64,000 nucleotides of DNA from HK1 sp965221725 (GTDB lineage: Bacteria > Pseudomonadota > Gammaproteobacteria > HK1), in NCBI GenBank assembly GCA_965221725.1, contig OZ244909.1, positions 930,001 to 994,000 on the forward strand, read 5' to 3'. The translations under genes and the position numbers were made by a program. This document shows positions 42,559 through 52,561 of the stretch, piece by piece (the stretch's first letter is position 1; every line of letters starts with the position of its first letter). A model generated the notes under the pieces. That model made no database searches. It saw nothing but the letters and a program-made list of their open reading frames with translations, and was not told the origin of the DNA.

Positions 42559-43567
42559 AGCCTGCTCAGAAGCTGAAGTTAGCAAACATATCAGGGGGCT
42601 GCAGGAAGAAATTGCGAGAAAAAAACTCAATCTGTCTGGATCGGGAAACTTGCCGGGGAGTGGTATCAAATCCAAGAATTTTGTGCGAGTTTCTGATGAT
42701 CATATAGATACGCTCTTCGAGCTTTACCCGTCGCAACAATCAGATGATGAATTAGATTCGGCGCAGTTGCAATTTGAGCAAGAACTCGAGAAGGAACAAA
42801 AGGATATCCTCCTCGATGGTACACCCGACGACTTAGAAGAGACGGTCAAGGAGGAGTTGGACGATTGGTTCGAGCGAGTAGAGAGAAATTCTTCCGACGA
42901 GATATCTGAATTTGACTGGAAAGATCTGTCGTTCGAAGCCGACGAATTCGACGAAGCGCTTAGCCGCGACGAGTTGTCGCATGAAGTGCGTACTGGTGGA
43001 CGAATTTCGCGTGAGTCGCGTGCACTCCAAGAGGCCACCCAATTGGCGCAAGAGTACGATTGGGATGAACACGGTGTAAAACTGCTTGCGGAAGTCTTCG
43101 TCTTCGAGAGATATTTCTGGAGCTCAGCGAAAGCATCGATGCGGCGAGAGATCGAGGGAGGAATGACGCCTGAAGAGCTGGAATTGGCATTGGGGCTTCG
43201 CGACTTCTGGAGAGGGAGAACCGAATTCAGTATCGATTTGAGGTATCGCCGATCGAAGGGCCGTCTCGATACGAACACGTCACGAGCGATCTATCATGTG
43301 CTGAGCTGGCCTGCCGCGCTTCGTTTGATTCGAATGGCAAATTCAATACCGGATCAAGCCGAGATCGAGGTGTTTCTTGATGAGCTCTATTGCGAATGGT
43401 ATTTCACCAACAGTTTGCAGCACCTTTACCCGTCGTTTCGGGTTTATCTTTATCGATGGCTCGACTACTTGGAAAAACGCTCGGATCTTGTAGGTGCATG
43501 GTCCGCGAGGATCGATTCCGACCGAGAAGCCGATTTCAACGATGGTGATGAATGTGAGTCAGCATGA
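42559..43567 (+). pseudogene. Acidic protein gene, 3' part
   Basis: This continues the gene at 40986 after the ISAs1 insertion; a TTG at 42650 could give a shorter product of 305 residues. It has a long acidic region (LDSAQLQFEQELEKEQKDIL to EFDEALSRDELS), then a helical domain with EVFVFERYFWSSAKASMRRE, GLRDFWRGRTEFSIDLRYRR and LYCEWYFTNSLQHLYPSFRV. There is no known motif. It is followed after 131 bp by the SNF2 helicase in the same direction, which suggests a two-gene unit. The acidic region could mimic DNA or bind the helicase; this is a guess. Confidence 0.6.
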
Positions 43568-43698
43568 CTGGCTCATCATCGACATGAACTTGCGTGCAAG
43601 GGGCTTCTGCCGATCGGGGGCGATGAGCCTTATGTGGAAATGATGTCCCGCGCTGAGAGATTTGTGTTTGGAGAAATCTTGGCGGCAAGGAGTGAGCT

Positions 43699-46527
43699 AT
43701 GTCCGTGATGGGCGAGTTTCTTAACCCGATCCCCGGTGGATGGGTGCGACGTAAAGGCAGGTGCGAGTATGGGAGGGTCCAGAAGGTTGTTCACGGAAGC
43801 ACAGGTATTGATCTAGTAGTCGAGTGGCAGCCAAATCGGCAAGTCCGACGAGTGCCATTGTCCGACGTACAGTGCGGGCTACAGCTCGGTATGACCGTCC
43901 AGGATGTTCCGCATTCTCGCGTTCGGCGCACCCTCGGAGAGGGCGAGATCGTTGAATTGAGAAAGCTCGGGAATCGAGAACAGGCGCTCGTGGATTTTCC
44001 CGAGGGGGGGGCGCGTGTCTGGCTTCCGTACGAAAATCTAAAGCAAATTCGAGGTGTGAATCATGCATTCTTACGGCCACGGGAATCTCGCCAAGGTGAC
44101 GCGGATAGATTCCGGTTACGATGCCTCGCATATGCTTTGGAACTTTGGAATGAAAATACTGGAGCGCTCTCCCATTTGGATATCGACCCCCTGCCGCATC
44201 AGATTCATCTTGTCCATCAAATCCTGGCTTCGGGGAATCTGAACTGGTTGATTGCCGATGACGTTGGTCTGGGAAAGACTATCGAGGTGGGTATGCTACT
44301 CGCAGCTCTTCAACGACGAGACGCATTCCGAAGGATCCTGATCGTTACCCCGGCCGGTCTGACACGGCAGTGGAAGGATGAACTGCATTTCAAGTTCGGG
44401 ATGAGCGAATTTCAAATCTATGGCGTTGATTTCGAAGTCAATGACGAAAGGCATTGGAAGTTGTACAACCATGTGATTGGCTCGATCGATCGGTTTAAAG
44501 CTGATAGGCACAAGGAGTCGCTACTCGGCGCGGATCCATGGGACATTGTGATCTTTGACGAGGCCCATAGATTGAGCCGTCGTGAGTGGGGTCGGAAACT
44601 TGATGCGTCGGATCGCTTCCGACTCGCTGCAGCTCTGCGGCAACGCACTGACTCGATGCTGTTGCTAAGCGCTACCCCACATCAAGGAATGCAGGACAAA
44701 TTTCAAGCCATATTGGAACTTATTCGTCCCGAGTTTCAGAACGAGATTGAGAGGATCGCGATCAATCCTGAAGTCTTGCGTGAGATGGTGATCAGAAACA
44801 GGAAGGCGGACGTCACGGACGCTGAAGGGAATTTCATCTTCCAGGGCAAGACAACCCATGCAATCGAGGTTGAGGTGGAGCCAGGTACGCTCGAATTCGA
44901 TCGTAATTTACGCCAGTATCTGATGCGCGGCTACGCCGCGAGCAAGGAGCGTGGTAGGAGCGGGATCCCGATAGGCTTTGTGATGACCGTCTACCGTAAG
45001 CTCGCGGCATCGAGTGCTGCGGCGATTCATCGTGCGCTTGAGCGGCGACTACAGCGCCTTCGCGCTGATCAAGTATTGCGGGACTACCTGGACGAGGCTC
45101 CCGATGAACGGTTCGAGGGCGAGTGGGAGGAGCAGCAGGGCGGCGACGTTCACGAGTTCTTCGAAGGCGAGATCGGCATGCTTGAGAAATTGATCGTCAA
45201 GGCAGAGTTACTCGTAAGTTTGGATAAGAAGGTTTCTTCATTCATCGACGGCCTCCTGCAGGCGGTGCTGAGTGCCAACCCAGACGAGAAAATTCTAATC
45301 TTCACTGAGTACCGTGCGACCTTGGAGTATCTCGCGGAAGCGCTGATGATCAGATTTGGTGCTGGCAAAGTAAATCTCATCCACGGAAGTCAAGATCAGA
45401 AGGCCCGTGCAGGCGAAATCGCACATTTTGAGGATCAGGGACAGTTCTTGATCTCCACTGAAGCAGGCGGGGAGGGTATCAACCTGCAACGGCGTTGTCA
45501 TGTGATGGTGAACTTTGACTTGCCTTGGAATCCTATGCGAGTCGTACAACGAATTGGGCGGCTATATCGTTATGGCCAGAGAAAGCGAGTAATCGTATTC
45601 AACGTACATGCACCACAAACGCTGGATGCTGAGATCATGAAGATCATGTATTCGCGAATTAGTCAGGTGGTGAGCGACATGGCAATTCTCGGAGACGAGT
45701 ACAACGAAAATTTAGCGGAAGAGATCCTTGGGGAACTGGCAGATATGCTCGACGTTGAGGAGATTCTTGAGGAGGCCATCGATAGAGGGATTACGCGGAC
45801 CAAGGATCGTATAGATGATGCCTTGGCTAGGGCGCGTGCGGCAACGGAAAAACAACGCGATCTGTTCGAATACGTAAGCGGATACGATTCGAATGAAGCG
45901 AGGCGGGAAATCGCGATCACCTCGCGACACGTTCGAGCGTTTGTACACGGCATGTTCAAGCAACTTGGAGTCGAGATCATCGAGAAGTATCATGATGGCC
46001 TCGTTTGGGATATACGGATTCCGGAAGAAGTTGCAGAGGAGCTCGCGTTACGACGCACCCGTTGGCGGATTACGCTTGACCGTACGTGGGCGTCAACGCG
46101 TCGCGATGTGCATATGCTTGACTTGGAATCGGCATTGATGCAACTCATGTTGCGTCGTGCAAAGGCGCCTGCGTTTGGGGGACGGACAGCAGGCGTGGCG
46201 CTGCTACCCGGGTCGGCGCTCGTGACGGCGGTGCTACGCTGGCAGAATGAACAAGGTCGGAGGATGCGTCAAGAATTCGCCATGATCCAAGTGGAGGAAG
46301 ACGGCACGACGAGGGTGAACTCCGATGAGGCTACCGCTTGGCTTGAATCACCTGCTGCAGATGGTGCCGGGTTACCGGAACATACAGGTTGCGAACGGTG
46401 GCTCAGGGCTGCAGGGGATGCATTGGATCTTCGCTTGGCCAAGCTAAGTAACCAAGACCTCCATCCCGAGAACCGCCAGTGGACTGCGGCGGCGTGGCAG
46501 GCTGAAGCTCGTGCTCACGTCCGGTGA
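43699..46527 (+). CDS. SNF2-family helicase (RapA/DrmD-like)
   Basis: A 942-residue protein. An N-terminal SH3/Tudor-like part (residues 10-115) precedes helicase lobe 1: DPLPHQIHLV (Q-like), ADDVGLGKTIE (motif I, about 186), VTPAGLTRQWKDEL (Ia), IVIFDEAHRLSR (motif II) and LLLSATPHQG (III). Lobe 2: ILIFTEYRATLEYL (IV), STEAGGEGINLQ (V), VVQRIGRLYRYGQ (VI). The C-terminal 250 residues are helical and unassigned. Layout and length resemble helicases of anti-phage systems such as DISARM DrmD, and RapA. No other DISARM gene is present. GGAG precedes the ATG. A G8 tract lies at 44004-44011. It is the only intact large cargo gene of the composite transposon. Confidence 0.85.
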   Translation: MSVMGEFLNPIPGGWVRRKGRCEYGRVQKVVHGSTGIDLVVEWQPNRQVRRVPLSDVQCGLQLGMTVQDVPHSRVRRTLGEGEIVELRKLGNREQALVDFPEGGARVWLPYENLKQIRGVNHAFLRPRESRQGDADRFRLRCLAYALELWNENTGALSHLDIDPLPHQIHLVHQILASGNLNWLIADDVGLGKTIEVGMLLAALQRRDAFRRILIVTPAGLTRQWKDELHFKFGMSEFQIYGVDFEVNDERHWKLYNHVIGSIDRFKADRHKESLLGADPWDIVIFDEAHRLSRREWGRKLDASDRFRLAAALRQRTDSMLLLSATPHQGMQDKFQAILELIRPEFQNEIERIAINPEVLREMVIRNRKADVTDAEGNFIFQGKTTHAIEVEVEPGTLEFDRNLRQYLMRGYAASKERGRSGIPIGFVMTVYRKLAASSAAAIHRALERRLQRLRADQVLRDYLDEAPDERFEGEWEEQQGGDVHEFFEGEIGMLEKLIVKAELLVSLDKKVSSFIDGLLQAVLSANPDEKILIFTEYRATLEYLAEALMIRFGAGKVNLIHGSQDQKARAGEIAHFEDQGQFLISTEAGGEGINLQRRCHVMVNFDLPWNPMRVVQRIGRLYRYGQRKRVIVFNVHAPQTLDAEIMKIMYSRISQVVSDMAILGDEYNENLAEEILGELADMLDVEEILEEAIDRGITRTKDRIDDALARARAATEKQRDLFEYVSGYDSNEARREIAITSRHVRAFVHGMFKQLGVEIIEKYHDGLVWDIRIPEEVAEELALRRTRWRITLDRTWASTRRDVHMLDLESALMQLMLRRAKAPAFGGRTAGVALLPGSALVTAVLRWQNEQGRRMRQEFAMIQVEEDGTTRVNSDEATAWLESPAADGAGLPEHTGCERWLRAAGDALDLRLAKLSNQDLHPENRQWTAAAWQAEARAHVR

Positions 46528-46642
46528 TCTCACCCTTGAATCTGGTACATCGAAATACCCTTGAACGCCACCATGTCGATCTCGCGCTCATCAAGGATAG
46601 CTTCCACATGCCTCCGGGACCGCAATAGGCACCCGGATGGAT

Positions 46643-47107
46643 TCAGGCGACACCTCGGACAATGGGTGAGATAGCCGCAGAGAATGAGCGTGCCGTCAAG
46701 CAGGCCAAACAGGGATCGGTCGACCTCTTGCGGATTAGCATCAGGGCCTGGCAAGGGAGTCGAAATAACTCCAAGGTTCGAATCAGCCCGGAGCGGGCAA
46801 ACGGCGTCGCCCTCCTCGTGAACGCCGACAACATGAGCCCGGTGCTCAAGGCGGAGAACAACCGCGTCAGTGCCTTTCGGACGGCCGGCATCCTCACCTG
46901 ATGCTTGCGTCGCAGCGCCGACAAGACGTGAAGCTCGGTGGGCTTCAGGAACGAAACGAGCGTCGGATGACCAGTGGAGGGAACGTCGATGAGCGGCGGA
47001 TAGTGGCTTCGGCCGACCGACCAGTAGCGAACCGTGGTCGCCGGCACCGAGAGGTAGTGCGCTGCCTCTGAGAACGTGTAGGTCGGAAGCTCGCGTCGGT
47101 CGGTCAC
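46643..47107 (-). pseudogene. DUF433/VapB45-type antitoxin, N-terminal part
   Basis: The first 85 codons (LPTYTFSEAAHYLSVPATTV, YWSVGRSHYPPLIDVPSTG, LHVLSALRRKHQVRMPAVRK) match the N-terminal helix-turn-helix of DUF433 antitoxins that pair with PIN-like toxins. After VRKALTRL the family pattern is lost and the frame runs on without similarity, so the gene is probably frameshifted or truncated. No toxin gene is next to it. It is part of the composite transposon cargo. Confidence 0.6.
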
Positions 47108-47183
47108 CTCTTCGTGCCTCTCTCGGTCGGACCGTAACGGGCACCGCGGGAGGTCTTCGGGCGGTCCTGTTTGCTGGCGTCGA

Positions 47184-47544
47184 GCCCGAATGGTTGACCG
47201 GGCGCGGGGAAGGGATTAGCTTGCGGGGGTGAGTGACGTACCGACACCTCACCAACTGTCCGACCGGATCGTTCGGTTGGAGGGTGAGCTGAAAGCGCAG
47301 CGTGCGGAGAACGACGCCATGGAATCACGAATTGACGCGACCCTGGCCGGAATGCGGGCTGATATGGCCAGGCGCGAAGCGGACGCCGCGAAGCGGGAAA
47401 CGGATGCCGTCAAGCGGGAAACGGATGCCGTCAAGCGGGAGAAGCAGCAGCTTCTGGCCATCGCGGGCTTGATTGCCCTCGCCACCACGATCCTCGGCAT
47501 CCTGATCGCCCAGCCCGGCTGACTGCCCGCGCGCCGTTTCGCGG
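47184..47544 (+). repeat. Repeat C, copy 2
   Basis: Second copy of the segment at 39776-40181. It ends exactly at the left end of the right IS copy (47545). Confidence 0.88.
47229..47522 (+). CDS. Coiled-coil protein with C-terminal membrane helix, short variant
   Basis: 97 residues, the same as the protein at 39821 except for repeat numbers: one 11-residue IDATLAGMRAD unit instead of three, and two KRETDAV units instead of one. It starts at a GTG where the other copy has ATG. The right IS copy begins 22 bp after its stop. Confidence 0.65.
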   Translation: MSDVPTPHQLSDRIVRLEGELKAQRAENDAMESRIDATLAGMRADMARREADAAKRETDAVKRETDAVKREKQQLLAIAGLIALATTILGILIAQPG

Positions 47545-47619
47545 TGTTAGGAGCAAATAGTCTGTTCGGTGTAGTAGCACGTGAGTTGTCCGGTTTGATG
47601 GGCGCCGAGGAGGTGCCCG

Positions 47620-48828
47620 ATGACCAGGACCGAAGTGCTGCAGGAGATCCGGCGGATGCGATTCAACGAAGCCTACGGGGGGTGGCGCGAGCGGCGCCTG
47701 ACGCAGGAGGAGGCGGCTCGGCTGCTGGGGGTGTGCGAGCGCACGTTCCGGCGCTACGTGGAGCGCTACGAGGATGAGGGGCTCGAGGGGCTGGTGGACA
47801 AGCGCCTGGGCCAGGTCTCGGCCCGGCGCGCGCCGGTCGACGAGGTGGTGCGCACCGAGGCGCTGTATCGGGAGCGCTACGACGGGTGGAACGTCGCGCA
47901 CTTCTACCGCTTCTACCGGCGCCGGCACGGGGGCGGGCGCAGCGACACCTGGGTGAAGCACACGTTGCAGCGCGCGGGGCTGGTGGCCAGGGCGCCGGCG
48001 CGCGGCAAGCACCGGCGGCGCCGTGAGCGCGCGCCGCTTGAGGGGATGATGCTCCATCAGGACGGGTCAACCCACCGGCGGGTGCCCGGCCAGTCTTGGG
48101 ACCTCATCATCACCGTTGACGATGCGACATCACAGCACTATTCGATGTTCTTCGTCGAACAGGAAGGCACCGCGTCGAGCTTCCAGGCCATGACCGAGGT
48201 CATCGAGGGCTGAGGGCTGCCGTCGAGCCTGTACACCGACCGCGGCTCACACTACTGGCACACCCCCGAGGCCGGGGGCAAGGTCGACCGGGACCACCCC
48301 ACCCAGTTCGCACGGGCGATGCGACAGCTCGGCGTGGAGATGATTCCCGCCTACTCGCCCGAAGCGCGCGGACGGTGCGAGCGCATGTTCGCCACCCATC
48401 AGGAGCGCCTGCCCAGGGAGCTCGCCGCTCAGGGCATCACCACGATGGCCGAGGCGAACCGCTATGTGGCCGAGCACGACCGCGCGGCGTTCAACGAGGA
48501 GTTCACGGTGCCCGCGGCCGAGCCCGGCAGCGCGTTCGTGCCCTTCATCGGCCCGGGGCTTGCCGACATCGTATGCGAGCACCACGAGCGCACCGTCGGG
48601 CGCGACAACTGCGTGAGCTTCGAGCGCAAGCGGTTGCAGATTCCGGCCCACGCGCACCGCTATCACTTCGTCAAGGCGCGAGTGCGCGTGCACCGTTACC
48701 CCGATGGGCGCCTGGCGGTGTTCCACGGGCCGCGCAAGCTCGCCGAGTACGAGCCCGATGGTTCGCTGCGGGCCAGCGCCCCCGCCGCACCGCCCGAGCA
48801 CCGCGCTCAAAGCGCGGCGGCGCGATGA
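47620..48828 (+). pseudogene. IS1202/ISNCY-family transposase with in-frame stop
   Basis: It aligns over its full length with the transposase at 38179. At 48211-48213 a TGA (GAGGGCTGAGGGCTG for GAGCAGCGGGGGCTG) ends the frame after 197 codons, before the second catalytic Asp. The remaining 200 codons are open to 48828. It probably depends on the left copy in trans. Confidence 0.9.
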
Positions 48829-48832
48829 ACGC

Positions 48833-48967
48833 TCCTGTGGATTTGTGGGCGAGTCCTTCGCACCGGCGCGAGCCCTGCGGGACGTGTGGACAGCCCGTGG
48901 ACGACGCCGACGCGTCGCCCACCGCCTGCCCACACTCTCGCGCCTCTCGCCCACAAGCTCCACAGGA
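48833..48967 (+). ncRNA. Foldable right-end sequence of the right IS copy (possible structured RNA)
   Basis: Identical by eye to 39392-39526, with the same nested helices. Confidence 0.55.
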
Positions 48968-49063
48968 CCAACAACCACCGATCCAGACAAGACAAACCGG
49001 ACAACCCTTGTGCTACAAAACCGGACAGTTCTATTTGTTGCTAACATTACGGTCGCGGGTGCC

Positions 49064-49554
49064 TTGAGAACCGGTGGATGGACGAGCACATTACAGGGGC
49101 CGAGCCTTCGATCACGTTCCGGGGCGAACTTGTGGACGAGAACTTGCGTCCACTAACGTTCTGGACCGAGAAGCACAACCGCTACGCGAGCCGCGAAGCG
49201 GCGGAGATGCTCGATCTCAAGTACCGCTTTCTTGCTCGCACGGACGAGCTTGAACCCTTGAACTCCCTCGCCGGTGGGGCGGCTTCAAGGCGCTGGTTCA
49301 AGACACGCGTGTATGCGCGGCTGCCGTCGGGGATACGCGCGCTCGGCTGGTTCCTCTACCGTTATGTGCTCCGCCTGGGTCTGCTCGACGGACGCGCCGG
49401 TGCTCACTTTCACGTCCTGCAGGGGCTCTGGTACCGCTACCTCGTGGACGCCAAGGTCGACGAGGTCGAACGCCGCATGCGCGACAGCGGCACGGACGTT
49501 GCAACCGCGATCCGCGAGGTGCTGGGACTCGACGTTCGGGGTGGTGATCGGTGA
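49064..49554 (+). pseudogene. GT2 glycosyltransferase, 3' part
   Basis: This continues the gene at 37620 in frame after the target duplication: LENRWMDEHITGAEPSITFR, then LTFWTEKHNRYASREAAEML and WFLYRYVLRLGLLDGRAG, as in the paralogue at 54639. A short open frame starts at 49078, but without the nucleotide-binding half it cannot be a glycosyltransferase. Confidence 0.9.
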
Positions 49555-49655
49555 ATCCAATCGGCGCACGAGGCCGTGCGAGGCGATGCGGACATGTTCC
49601 GCGGGTCGCTTGTTCGCTGTGCACGCGCACGTTCTTCTGGTGGTGAGATCATTTG

Positions 49656-50999
49656 ATGCAGGTTCGACACATCGTTACCGCGCCCGCCGTCCGGCCGCGG
49701 CCGGCCGACGGCTGGCTGGCGCTGGTGGCGTTCCTCGCGCCCGCGATGCTGTGGATGGAGGTGCAGGTGCTCGGGCGGCTCTTCGTCTCCGAGCTGGTCC
49801 TGCTCGGGCTGCTGCCTTTCCTGTACCTCGCCCGCGGGCGCATGCTGGCTGCACCGCTTCCCCGGACGTTGCTGGCTCTCGGTGTACTGTGGCTCGCCTC
49901 GCAGATGTTGACCGACACGGTGCGCGAGACGGAGTTTCGGGACTATGCCCGCGGGTGGGCCAGGATCAGCTTCTTCCTGGCGAACTTCTGCGTGCTCTAC
50001 ATGCTGCTTTACGGCAGCCGGCAGCGGATCGTCCTGTTCGGGCTCGGTATCGCCGTCGGTGGATATCTCACATTCTGGCTGAACTCGTCGGAATACGCCG
50101 ACTCGCTTCCCTGGAAGTTCGGGGTCGGCTACGCCACCACCATGCTTGCCGTGCTCGTCACGCAGTGGCGCGCGTATCCCGCGAACCTCATTCTCCGGGC
50201 CCTGCCCCTGCTCAGCGTCGGTGTGGTGCACCTGACTTTGGGCTTCCGTTCCATGATGGGGGTCTTGATACTCTCGCTTGTCTATATGGCAGCGCAGTGG
50301 ATGGTCGGGCGCCGGCGCGTCGTTCCCGCCCCGTCGCCTCTTCGTGGGCTACTCTTTCTCGTCGTCTGCGCGGTGATCGGGGTGGGAACAATACAGTTCT
50401 ATGAGATCGCGGCCGAGAGTGGCTACCTGGACGAACGTTCGACTTTGACCTACGAACGACAGAATGTGGGCGAGTTCGGGATACTTCTCGGAGGACGATC
50501 CGAGATCCTGGCATCGAGCCGGGCGGTGATGGACAGCCCCATCCTCGGCCACGGCTCGTGGGCAAGCAACCCGGATTATGCCGCGTACTTGCTCGACGCG
50601 AGAGTTTTGGGCTACGACACGCCCTTGTCCATCGGGCTGGAGAAAGAGCTGATTCCGAGCCACAGCCATCTGATGGGCGCCTGGGTGGAAGCCGGGATCC
50701 TCGGGGCGGTGTTCTGGGCTTGGGTAGCATTCCTGTGCTTGCGAGTGATCGCGCGCGCCTACCTGATCCGTGACCGCATGGTGATACTGATTGCATTCAT
50801 CGCCTTCTCGCTGCTGTGGGACATCGCATTCTCCCCGTTCGGGGGTAGTCAACGCCTGCTCGGCGCGTGGTACGTCGTGCTGATGATGTTCGCCTTCGAT
50901 ATGCTGCGCGGCCGGTTTGCCGGCAGGCAGGCGGTCGCGCCCGCAAGACCCCGGCGCCAGAGGGTAGCGGCCGCACCGCTCGGGACGTCCCCACGATGA
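49656..50999 (+). CDS. wzy: Polysaccharide polymerase-like membrane protein (Wzy)
   Basis: 447 residues with about ten to eleven membrane helices and a large periplasmic loop before ILGHGSWASNPDYAAYLLDA and IPSHSHLMGAWVEAGILGAV, a pattern seen in O-antigen polymerase/ligase-type proteins (H-S-H-L before the last helices). It would join repeat units in the periplasm. The ATG at 49656 follows a TTG in frame. Its stop overlaps the next start (ATGA), so the two genes are coupled. Confidence 0.8.
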   Translation: MQVRHIVTAPAVRPRPADGWLALVAFLAPAMLWMEVQVLGRLFVSELVLLGLLPFLYLARGRMLAAPLPRTLLALGVLWLASQMLTDTVRETEFRDYARGWARISFFLANFCVLYMLLYGSRQRIVLFGLGIAVGGYLTFWLNSSEYADSLPWKFGVGYATTMLAVLVTQWRAYPANLILRALPLLSVGVVHLTLGFRSMMGVLILSLVYMAAQWMVGRRRVVPAPSPLRGLLFLVVCAVIGVGTIQFYEIAAESGYLDERSTLTYERQNVGEFGILLGGRSEILASSRAVMDSPILGHGSWASNPDYAAYLLDARVLGYDTPLSIGLEKELIPSHSHLMGAWVEAGILGAVFWAWVAFLCLRVIARAYLIRDRMVILIAFIAFSLLWDIAFSPFGGSQRLLGAWYVVLMMFAFDMLRGRFAGRQAVAPARPRRQRVAAAPLGTSPR

Positions 51000-51871
51000 A
51001 GGTCTCCATCGTCACCGTCTCGTTCAATCAGGGGCGGTTCCTCGAGCGGGCCATCCGCTCGGTGCTCGAGCAGGATCATGACGACATCGAATACATCGTT
51101 GTGGACCCCGGATCCACCGATGGCAGCCGCGAGATCATCAAGCGCTATCGCAATCGGATCGCCCGCACCGTCTTCGAGCCCGACTACGGCGCACCCGACG
51201 GACTCAACAAGGGCTTCGCCAGCGCCACCGGCGCGATCTTCGCGTACCTGAACGCCGACGACGCGTACCTGCCGGGGGCGGTGCGGGCTGCGGCCTCGGC
51301 GTTCGAGCGCCATCCGTGCACGGACATCGCCGTTGGCCACGGCTACATCGTCGATGCCGGAGGGCGGGTCGTAAGGCGGTTTCGCTCCGCACCGTTCTCA
51401 CCCTGGCGCTTCGCCTACGGGGCGGCGGTGGTGATGCAGCAGTCCACCTTCTTCCGCCGGGGTGCGTTCGAGCGTGTGGGTGGGTTCGATGTGGACAACC
51501 GTTCGTGCTGGGACGCCGATCTCTATCTCGAGATGTGCCTCGCCGGCGGGCGGGTGCGCCTCGTCGAGGGCTACTGGTCACTGTTCACGTTGCATGCGGA
51601 CTCCATCACCGGGAGCGGCCGCCTCGAGCGCGAGTATGCGGTTCGGGAACGGCGCCGCTTTCGCCGGGTGATGGGGCGCGAATGGCGAGCGCTGGATCGG
51701 CTGCTCTGCGTGCCCGCGCGTATCGCGCGCTGGATCATCGACCCGCGCGGGGCGTGGGAACGTGCGCAGGATCTTCTCGTGCCCCCACCCATCGTCGGTG
51801 CGGCCGCGCCCGATGATCCGAGCGCATGCACCGGCATCCGACGAGCGGGCAACGCACTGCATGAGCGCTGA
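50996..51871 (+). CDS. GT2 glycosyltransferase
   Basis: A 291-residue GT-A glycosyltransferase: MKVSIVTVSFNQGRFLERAI (start of the Rossmann-like domain), YIVVDPGSTDGS, FAYLNADDAYLPGA (DxD-type NADD) and the acceptor region RVGGFDVDNRSCWDADLYLE. Typical of EPS clusters; donor and acceptor unknown. It overlaps wzy by ATGA and is followed by the GT4 pseudogene. Confidence 0.9.
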   Translation: MKVSIVTVSFNQGRFLERAIRSVLEQDHDDIEYIVVDPGSTDGSREIIKRYRNRIARTVFEPDYGAPDGLNKGFASATGAIFAYLNADDAYLPGAVRAAASAFERHPCTDIAVGHGYIVDAGGRVVRRFRSAPFSPWRFAYGAAVVMQQSTFFRRGAFERVGGFDVDNRSCWDADLYLEMCLAGGRVRLVEGYWSLFTLHADSITGSGRLEREYAVRERRRFRRVMGREWRALDRLLCVPARIARWIIDPRGAWERAQDLLVPPPIVGAAAPDDPSACTGIRRAGNALHER

Positions 51872-51878
51872 CGGGCAG

Positions 51879-52561
51879 ATGTCTTCGTCGGATCGGCGCG
51901 TGCGTCTGTGCTGTACATCCCCTATATTGTGGACAACGCGCGCTTTCGCGAAGAGAGCAAGCGCTTGGCGCCCTGGCACAGCGAGATCAAATCGGGTTTC
52001 GGCATCCCCCCGGACCACCGGGTGGCGCTGTTCTGCGCCAAGCTGATCCCGAAAAAGCGGCCGCTCGCGATGATCGACGCCTTTTTTGATGCCGACCTCG
52101 GCGACTGGACCCTGCTCATGGTGGGGGACGGCCCGCTTCGGGCGGCCTGCGAGGCTCGGGTCGAAGCCCGCGGCAACGGGCATCGGGTCGTTTTAGCCGG
52201 TTTTCTCGACCAGAGGACGGTGTGCCGCGCCTACGCCATCGCCGACCTGATGGTTCTTCCCTCGTCGCACCAGGAAACCTGGGGGCTGGTGGTGAACGAG
52301 GCGATGAACTTCGGCTGTCCCGTGATCGTCTCCGACCGGGTAGGCTGCGCCCCCGATCTGGTGGCGGTCGGGGCTGGTCTCGTCTTTCCGCACGATCGGC
52401 TGGACGCCCTCGTTGACGCACTGCGGCAGATGGCCGGTGACGACGCGCTGCGCGCCCGATGTGGCGAACGGGCGCGTCGGATCATCGCGGACTGGTCAGT
52501 GGAGCGCTACGTCGCAGGGGTGCGCCGCGCGCTCGGTCTGCCGCACAGGGTGGACGCGTGA
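51879..52561 (+). pseudogene. GT4 glycosyltransferase lacking its N-terminal domain
   Basis: The first 11 codons (MSSSDRRVRLC) resemble the N-terminus of the related gene at 55604. About 175 codons of the acceptor domain are then missing, and the frame changes at the joint (CTGTGCTGTAC). The C-terminal domain from IPYIVDNARF to the stop at 52561 is complete (FCAKLIPKKRPLAMIDAFFD, MVLPSSHQETWGLVVNEAMN). A GT-B enzyme needs both domains, so it should be inactive. The paralogue at 55604 has the reverse defect. Confidence 0.82.

Larger units (their letters stand above)
38104..49046 (+). mobile_element. 10.9-kb composite transposon flanked by a 17-bp target duplication
   Basis: Two directly repeated 1502-bp IS copies (38104-39605 and 47545-49046) bound 7.9 kb of cargo. 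TTACGGTCGCGGGTGCC occurs at 38087-38103 and 49047-49063, just outside. Removal restores an intact glycosyltransferase gene. The cargo includes a SNF2 helicase, an acidic protein, an ISAs1 element and decayed defence-type genes. The outer duplication shows that the whole unit moved in one event, or that a single IS inserted and the cargo was trapped later by recombination between IS copies. Confidence 0.9.
47545..49046 (+). mobile_element. IS1202/ISNCY-like insertion sequence, right copy
   Basis: 1502 bp, the same length and orientation as the left copy. By eye the right half (from about 48226) shows no difference from the left copy, whereas the left half differs at many positions. This pattern suggests gene conversion or recombination between IS copies. 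The right end abuts the 17-bp target duplication. Confidence 0.9.

Noticed and set aside
43699..46527. SNF2 helicase as proof of a DISARM system
   Set aside because: None of the other DISARM genes (methyltransferase, DrmA, DrmB, DrmC) is present in the cargo.
48211..48213. TGA in the right-copy transposase read as selenocysteine
   Set aside because: The left copy has an ordinary codon there and no selenocysteine insertion element is seen; a nonsense mutation is simpler.
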